NCBI GenBank assembly: GCA_013287855.1
Contig: JABDCY010000006.1
Coordinates: 1 to 52,669 of the forward strand
DNA from: Candidatus Babelota bacterium
GTDB taxonomy: Bacteria; Babelota; Babeliae; Babelales; Vermiphilaceae
Length of the DNA: 52,669 nucleotides
Direction: 5' to 3'
Shown: piece after piece, positions 48,207-52,669 of the stretch
How the letters are laid out: every line of letters starts with the position of its first letter
How positions within the stretch are numbered: the stretch's first letter is position 1
Translations under genes and position numbers: made by a program
Notes under the pieces: model-generated
Seen by the model: only the letters and a program-made list of their open reading frames with translations
Told to the model about the DNA's origin: nothing
Databases searched by the model: none

Positions 48207-48641
48207 ATGTATAAGAAGTTCTACAGCAGTTTATTTTTGCTCAGTTTGGTTGTTTCATCAGTTCACCCAAAACCCGAGCAGGAAGCAGAGGCTAAAAACA
48301 CCCTCATCAAGATAGAAAAAGCCCTAAAAAAGATCGATTATCCAACAAGCAAAGAGCTTCAACAAATTTTCCCGCTACTCATCGAACTTGGTGAAAATAT
48401 TGCGGAATATCGCTCTTTGTCTAAATATAAGAATCTCATTAATGAAATTAATCAAATCACCATTGCAATAGGTAATATGTTAAGCGCCTTTCAGGCTCAA
48501 GCTATCGGGGATCCAATAGAAGAAGCAAAGCTTCTGAAAGGGGCGCAATCACGGCTATCGTCTGACGATATTAAAAATGCATCTAAGGAGATGCAAAACA
48601 TTGCTAAAGAACTCACTCGTCTTATCAATGTGATGCAGTAA
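48207..48641 (+). CDS. Small hypothetical secreted helical protein
   Basis: Leader MYKKFYSSLFLLSLVVSSVHP. Confidence 0.55.
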   Translation: MYKKFYSSLFLLSLVVSSVHPKPEQEAEAKNTLIKIEKALKKIDYPTSKELQQIFPLLIELGENIAEYRSLSKYKNLINEINQITIAIGNMLSAFQAQAIGDPIEEAKLLKGAQSRLSSDDIKNASKEMQNIAKELTRLINVMQ

Positions 48642-48650
48642 TAATCGAAC

Positions 48651-48684
48651 AAAAAAAGCGCCGAAATACATCGGCGCTTTTTTT
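48651..48684. terminator. Bidirectional intrinsic terminator
   Basis: AAAAAAAGCGCCGA-AATACA-TCGGCGCTTTTTTT. Confidence 0.9.
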
Positions 48685-48718
48685 AGTCTTTATGCAAAAT
48701 TATTTATGATCTGATGAA

Positions 48719-49189
48719 TCAATTTTTTCTTGTTTCTAGGGCAACATTTGGCATAAATCTGCTTTTTGTAAACCGCTTCTTATTATCTTGCCATAGTTGA
48801 AACCGAGCAGCTGATGATTTTAAAATCTGTGTCGCGTGCTCTGGATTAAATACAATCGCACTATCATGTTCATTTCCTAATTCCTCGGCTCCATAGAATC
48901 GAATTTCATTTTTATAGATAGTTGCATACGTCGACGATCCAGGCAAAATCACAAAGATAAGATCGTCTCTTGTAGCTTTATGCATATAACTAGAATAGCT
49001 GATATCGACACCCGTTTTGCTATCAATAAAATTTCGAAATACCCCAATACTTTTATCTTGAAACTTTGGTTTTTTTTCTTTTTTTAAATAGTTCAATGTT
49101 GCTTGGCTGATGATCAAAGGTTTTTCCATTGCTCCCAAGTGAGTGAAGCATGTTGCGACACTTAAAAATATGATAACTTTTTTATTCAT
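48719..49189 (-). CDS. Hypothetical secreted protein
   Basis: Leader MNKKVIIFLSVATCFTHLGA. Confidence 0.55.
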   Translation of the reverse strand: MNKKVIIFLSVATCFTHLGAMEKPLIISQATLNYLKKEKKPKFQDKSIGVFRNFIDSKTGVDISYSSYMHKATRDDLIFVILPGSSTYATIYKNEIRFYGAEELGNEHDSAIVFNPEHATQILKSSAARFQLWQDNKKRFTKSRFMPNVALETRKN

Positions 49190-49234
49190 GTTTGTTCCTC
49201 TAAAAAATCGATGTGTAATATGCATATTATGTAT

Positions 49235-49251
49235 AGCTCACCACGAACGGA
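49235..49251. repeat. Truncated REP-like unit
   Basis: AGCTCACCACGAACGGA. Confidence 0.5.
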
Positions 49252-49311
49252 TTAATTATTAATTTCTTATGCATTATCAAATGAATTCTGCTGCAATTAA
49301 CGCATCATATA

Positions 49312-50673
49312 TTAAACCATTTGAAACTTGTTTCCAAATTTTTGTGCTATATCGATATAATACTGAGCACTTGATTTTAACGTGCGCTTGTGCGTTTCAA
49401 AATCAACATGGTACAAGCCATAGCGCTTTTTGCCCATGGTGCCCCACTCATAGTTGTCCATCAATGACCAGTAGAAGTAGCCACGCACATCGCAGCCTTC
49501 ATTCATGGCTTTGTGCATTGCATAATAATATCTGCGCAAGAATAATTCCCGATCTTCTTCTTTGACAGGTGCCACGCCATTTTCAGTCACATAAATTGGC
49601 ACGTTCAGTGGCTTTGCAATATGTGCATCAATTTCTTTGATCGCACGATAAAACCCTTCTGGATAAATCGTTTTATCCGGACACATGGTTTGCATCTCAT
49701 CAGGAAACGTGGATGTTTTTGGTCCATGCATCATAAAATGCGAGTAATAATTAAGACCTATAAAATCGAGCGATTTAGGTGCATCGGGTTCTTTGTGGTA
49801 CACATAGCCCATGCATGGAATGTAGAATCTGAAAACGCCGGTCTTAAAGAAATTGTACAAGCAGCGGTGGGAAATATAATCACCAAGCAGTGCAAATGGC
49901 TTGTCCCACATGCGCGCAGGTTCAAGCTGACAAATGTTGTGCAGGGTACCAACTTGTGCATGTGCCGTTATGCGGTCATGTTTGACTGCTTTGTACAAAC
50001 GCACATGCGCCACCAGCAGATTCTTCATTACTTCCGCCATAAGCTGCATATTTTTCTTACCCGGCGGCATGCGATTGGCCAAATAACCTTTGGCAGCATA
50101 ACTGGTTGGTGAATTGAACGTTAGCCACAGATGCACTTTGTTGTGTAACTTGTCGATAACTTTTTTTGCAAAGCGCACATACAATTGAATATTTTCTTCT
50201 TTTTCAAAACCACCCACATCTGCAAACCAGATAGGATCATTGTAGTGATGCAGCGTAATCACAGGCGCAATTCCACGCTTGAGCAGTTCATCACACATGG
50301 CAGCATAATGATCAAGTGCCGCTTCATCAAAAACACCTTGTTGTGGTTCTATGCGGCTCCACTCAACACCAAAACGATAGGCATTGGCGCCAAGATTTTG
50401 AATTAATTGTGCATCTTCGTGGTAGCGATTCCAGTGGTCGCACGCTTGTCCTGCTGCTTGCTCACATTTGCCTTCGTGTGCCCAGCGATCCCACACATTT
50501 TTGTTGCCGCCTTCAACTTGATAGGCTGAGGTGCCTACGCCGAATAAAAAATTTTTAGGAAAACTAATGGCATTGGTATCGATCGATTTCCAATCCCAAT
50601 ATTCGATGGATGCGGCATGCAGAGAGCCTAACGTTAAAATAAAGGCTATGCTAGCTATAAAACGATGTGTCAT
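49312..50673 (-). CDS. Secreted glycoside hydrolase family 1 protein with altered catalytic site
   Basis: FLFGVGTSAYQVEGG, DHWNRYHED, YRFGVEWSRIEP, LTFNSP (acid/base position), IYVTENGVA (nucleophile). Confidence 0.9.
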   Translation of the reverse strand: MTHRFIASIAFILTLGSLHAASIEYWDWKSIDTNAISFPKNFLFGVGTSAYQVEGGNKNVWDRWAHEGKCEQAAGQACDHWNRYHEDAQLIQNLGANAYRFGVEWSRIEPQQGVFDEAALDHYAAMCDELLKRGIAPVITLHHYNDPIWFADVGGFEKEENIQLYVRFAKKVIDKLHNKVHLWLTFNSPTSYAAKGYLANRMPPGKKNMQLMAEVMKNLLVAHVRLYKAVKHDRITAHAQVGTLHNICQLEPARMWDKPFALLGDYISHRCLYNFFKTGVFRFYIPCMGYVYHKEPDAPKSLDFIGLNYYSHFMMHGPKTSTFPDEMQTMCPDKTIYPEGFYRAIKEIDAHIAKPLNVPIYVTENGVAPVKEEDRELFLRRYYYAMHKAMNEGCDVRGYFYWSLMDNYEWGTMGKKRYGLYHVDFETHKRTLKSSAQYYIDIAQKFGNKFQMV

Positions 50674-50897
50674 AATACCTCACATTAAAAATTCAGCTCC
50701 TGCCAAATCACAGTATTGTCCTGGCTTCACTTTTTTGCTTGCCTTCCCTGATTATGTCCCTTCATCTCTGATTTTAGCAAAAATTCCAGGGTTATGCATA
50801 AGGTGCCCATCAAGATGATATAAACATTGCGAAAATGGCTATTTTACGTATAATCAGGAACATTAGTTAAACCACGAGGTAATCTTAACAAAAACAG

Positions 50898-50911
50898 TCA
50901 CCACGAACGGA
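50898..50911. repeat. Truncated REP-like unit
   Basis: TCACCACGAACGGA. Confidence 0.45.
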
Positions 50912-50940
50912 ATAGAGTTTTAATTTTTTTTTGGAGACCC

Positions 50941-51945
50941 ATGAATTTATCTCGCCTTATATTACCGCTAATATTACTTTCAGTTTCTAATTCCACCTTG
51001 CCAATCATTATTCATGCAAGTCAGTGGAGTAAAACAGGTGAAGATGGCACAACGCAAAATGTATATCTTTTTGGTGATCGACATCTGTGGCTCAAGGTTG
51101 AGCCTGCTATAATGCATGAACGCATTAAACAGCTAACCCATCAAGAGCAAACAGCAATTATTGACTGGGCAAAAAATCTTGAAGCTTTCGTAATCGCGGA
51201 AGATCTCACCGATTACTCAGTATCTGGTAAACTCGCTAAGCTTAAAAAGCATCTCCATAGCTGGTTTATTAACAAAAAGTGTGCGACAACATATTTGGCA
51301 AATCTGGTTGCAACATGCCGAACTCATAACATTGCTTGTCTTAATATAGAAAATCGTCACGAAATTTATCTTGCTTCGTTTATGGCAGAATACCTCAATG
51401 AAGTTCCCGAAACCATGCTTGAAATATATTTCTGTGCATATTTATATGATAAATTTGTCTCACCCTGTGAATTTTACCAAAGCCTGAAAACCTATCGAGC
51501 GTCTCTTTTTAGCGTTTTATACGCACCATTGCTACTCTGCTTAGAACCACTCTATAAAGCCCACCAGCACTATAAAGAAAGTGCCGCAAAAATTACAAAA
51601 CATGCAACTTTGCCAGATATTGCTGAGCGCATAAACAATGAATACAAAAATACACCTTTATTATGGCTTGTCTCCCCGATAGTACGATTCACGGGATGGC
51701 AAATTGATGTAAACATCATGGATGCAATTCTGCAAACACCAAAAGAAAAAACCATATTTGTATGTGCGGGAGATCTGCATGTTCGTAAAGTAGCACAATT
51801 TCTGAAAGAGCAAGGCTACACCCAGCAATCGTTCGAGGAAGATCGCATTGCTACAGTTACCGGCTATCGAAATGTGGACATTGAAAAGCCACTTGATATT
51901 GAACTATTCATGAAGAACGCATCTTTACAATGCGCACCCCTTTAA
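50941..51945 (+). CDS. Secreted protein, candidate TraB/TIKI-like
   Basis: Leader; NVYLFGDRH, AFVIAEDL, TIFVCAGDLHVRKVAQFLKEQGY. Confidence 0.6.
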   Translation: MNLSRLILPLILLSVSNSTLPIIIHASQWSKTGEDGTTQNVYLFGDRHLWLKVEPAIMHERIKQLTHQEQTAIIDWAKNLEAFVIAEDLTDYSVSGKLAKLKKHLHSWFINKKCATTYLANLVATCRTHNIACLNIENRHEIYLASFMAEYLNEVPETMLEIYFCAYLYDKFVSPCEFYQSLKTYRASLFSVLYAPLLLCLEPLYKAHQHYKESAAKITKHATLPDIAERINNEYKNTPLLWLVSPIVRFTGWQIDVNIMDAILQTPKEKTIFVCAGDLHVRKVAQFLKEQGYTQQSFEEDRIATVTGYRNVDIEKPLDIELFMKNASLQCAPL

Positions 51946-52104
51946 GTACAGTATTGGTTCGACCCTTCGTCTGGGCTCAGGGCAGGCAGCTATGGAAAAA
52001 AAATTAAATGAAGGGCGTTTACTCCCGAGCTTAGCCGAGGGATCACCACAGGCAATCGTATCCTGAATTAGAGTCAAATAAACAGTACATAATCGGATAA
52101 TTTC

Positions 52105-52669
52105 ATGACCGCACATCGTCCTCTTTCATTATTCACTGCCGTTCTCATTAACGTCAATGTCATGTTGGGCATTGGTATTTTCATGAATACGGTGGTGCTG
52201 AGCCAGCGTGCAGGGGCGTATGGATTTGTTGCTTACATTTTGGTAGGTCTCATGCTCCTTCCTCTCATTATTTCAGTCGCTGAGATGGTGAGATTGCACC
52301 CGCAAGGTGGATTTTATGTCTATGCTCAAAAAGAGATAAACAGTTTTGCAGGATTTTTAAGCGCATGGGGTTATTTCACCGGCAAATTAGGTTCTGGTGC
52401 TGTGGTACTCGATACTGCCATGCGCCTCATCCAACAACTTATCCCGGTGCTCAAGAGCATTCCAACCTTGATGCTCGATGCCGTTGTAATAGCAATTTTC
52501 GTGGGACTTAACACACTGCACATGCAAGCGGGCAGCAAAATACAAAAAGGGTTCATAGTATCCAAAACGGTACCTATTTTCTTTGCCATTGTAATGGGTT
52601 TCTTATTTTTCCATTCAGATTACATAACAACTGCAGAAATTGACTGGAGCGGCATTACTTTTTCATTGC
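52105..52669 (+). CDS. APC-superfamily amino acid permease, N-terminal part
   Basis: INVNVMLGIGIFMN..., multi-TM, frame open to the window end. Confidence 0.75.
   Translation, partial: MTAHRPLSLFTAVLINVNVMLGIGIFMNTVVLSQRAGAYGFVAYILVGLMLLPLIISVAEMVRLHPQGGFYVYAQKEINSFAGFLSAWGYFTGKLGSGAVVLDTAMRLIQQLIPVLKSIPTLMLDAVVIAIFVGLNTLHMQAGSKIQKGFIVSKTVPIFFAIVMGFLFFHSDYITTAEIDWSGITFSL

Noticed and set aside
49621-50112. 163-aa ORF antisense to the GH1 gene
   Set aside because: Antisense shadow; sense strand has clear GH1 motifs.
1-52669. Defence island, prophage or secondary-metabolite cluster
   Set aside because: No restriction, Cas, toxin-antitoxin, integrase, capsid, NRPS or PKS signatures seen in the translated ORFs.

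Overview
The window is a ~52.7 kb, AT-leaning, gene-dense bacterial segment. I see no rRNA, CRISPR array, intact transposase or prophage. Recognisable housekeeping genes are two tandem LOG-family genes, rsmA/ksgA, mreB, tRNA-Ser(CGA), glmU, sbcD, two SurA/PpiC-like chaperones, comF, lspA, pheT, an RRM protein, a phosphoglucose/phosphomannose isomerase, two ABC-2 export systems, a trhO-murB fusion ORF, a YhhQ-type queuosine-precursor transporter, tgt, a TrmH/SpoU methyltransferase, a GH1 glycosidase and an APC permease (partial). Between them lie many lineage-specific genes with signal peptides, including a WD40 cluster, a secreted AAA ATPase, alpha/beta hydrolases and Q/S-rich proteins. This content resembles an intracellular or protist-associated lineage such as Candidatus Dependentiae, but that assignment is inference. 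The strongest observations are: (1) an in-frame TrhO-MurB fusion; (2) a 108-bp murB 3'-end duplicate fused to a signal-peptide start inside a tandem WD40 array; (3) two secreted proteins with GX2H...E...GX2H motifs resembling the TraB/TIKI superfamily; (4) a GH1 enzyme whose acid/base Glu is Ser (TFNSP); (5) an orphan Upp C-terminal fossil; (6) a Tgt with a divergent substrate-pocket motif near a YhhQ transporter; (7) REP/BIME-like inverted repeat pairs whose arms co-vary; (8) a shared upstream regulatory module with tandem 10-mers CAGGTTNGAA.
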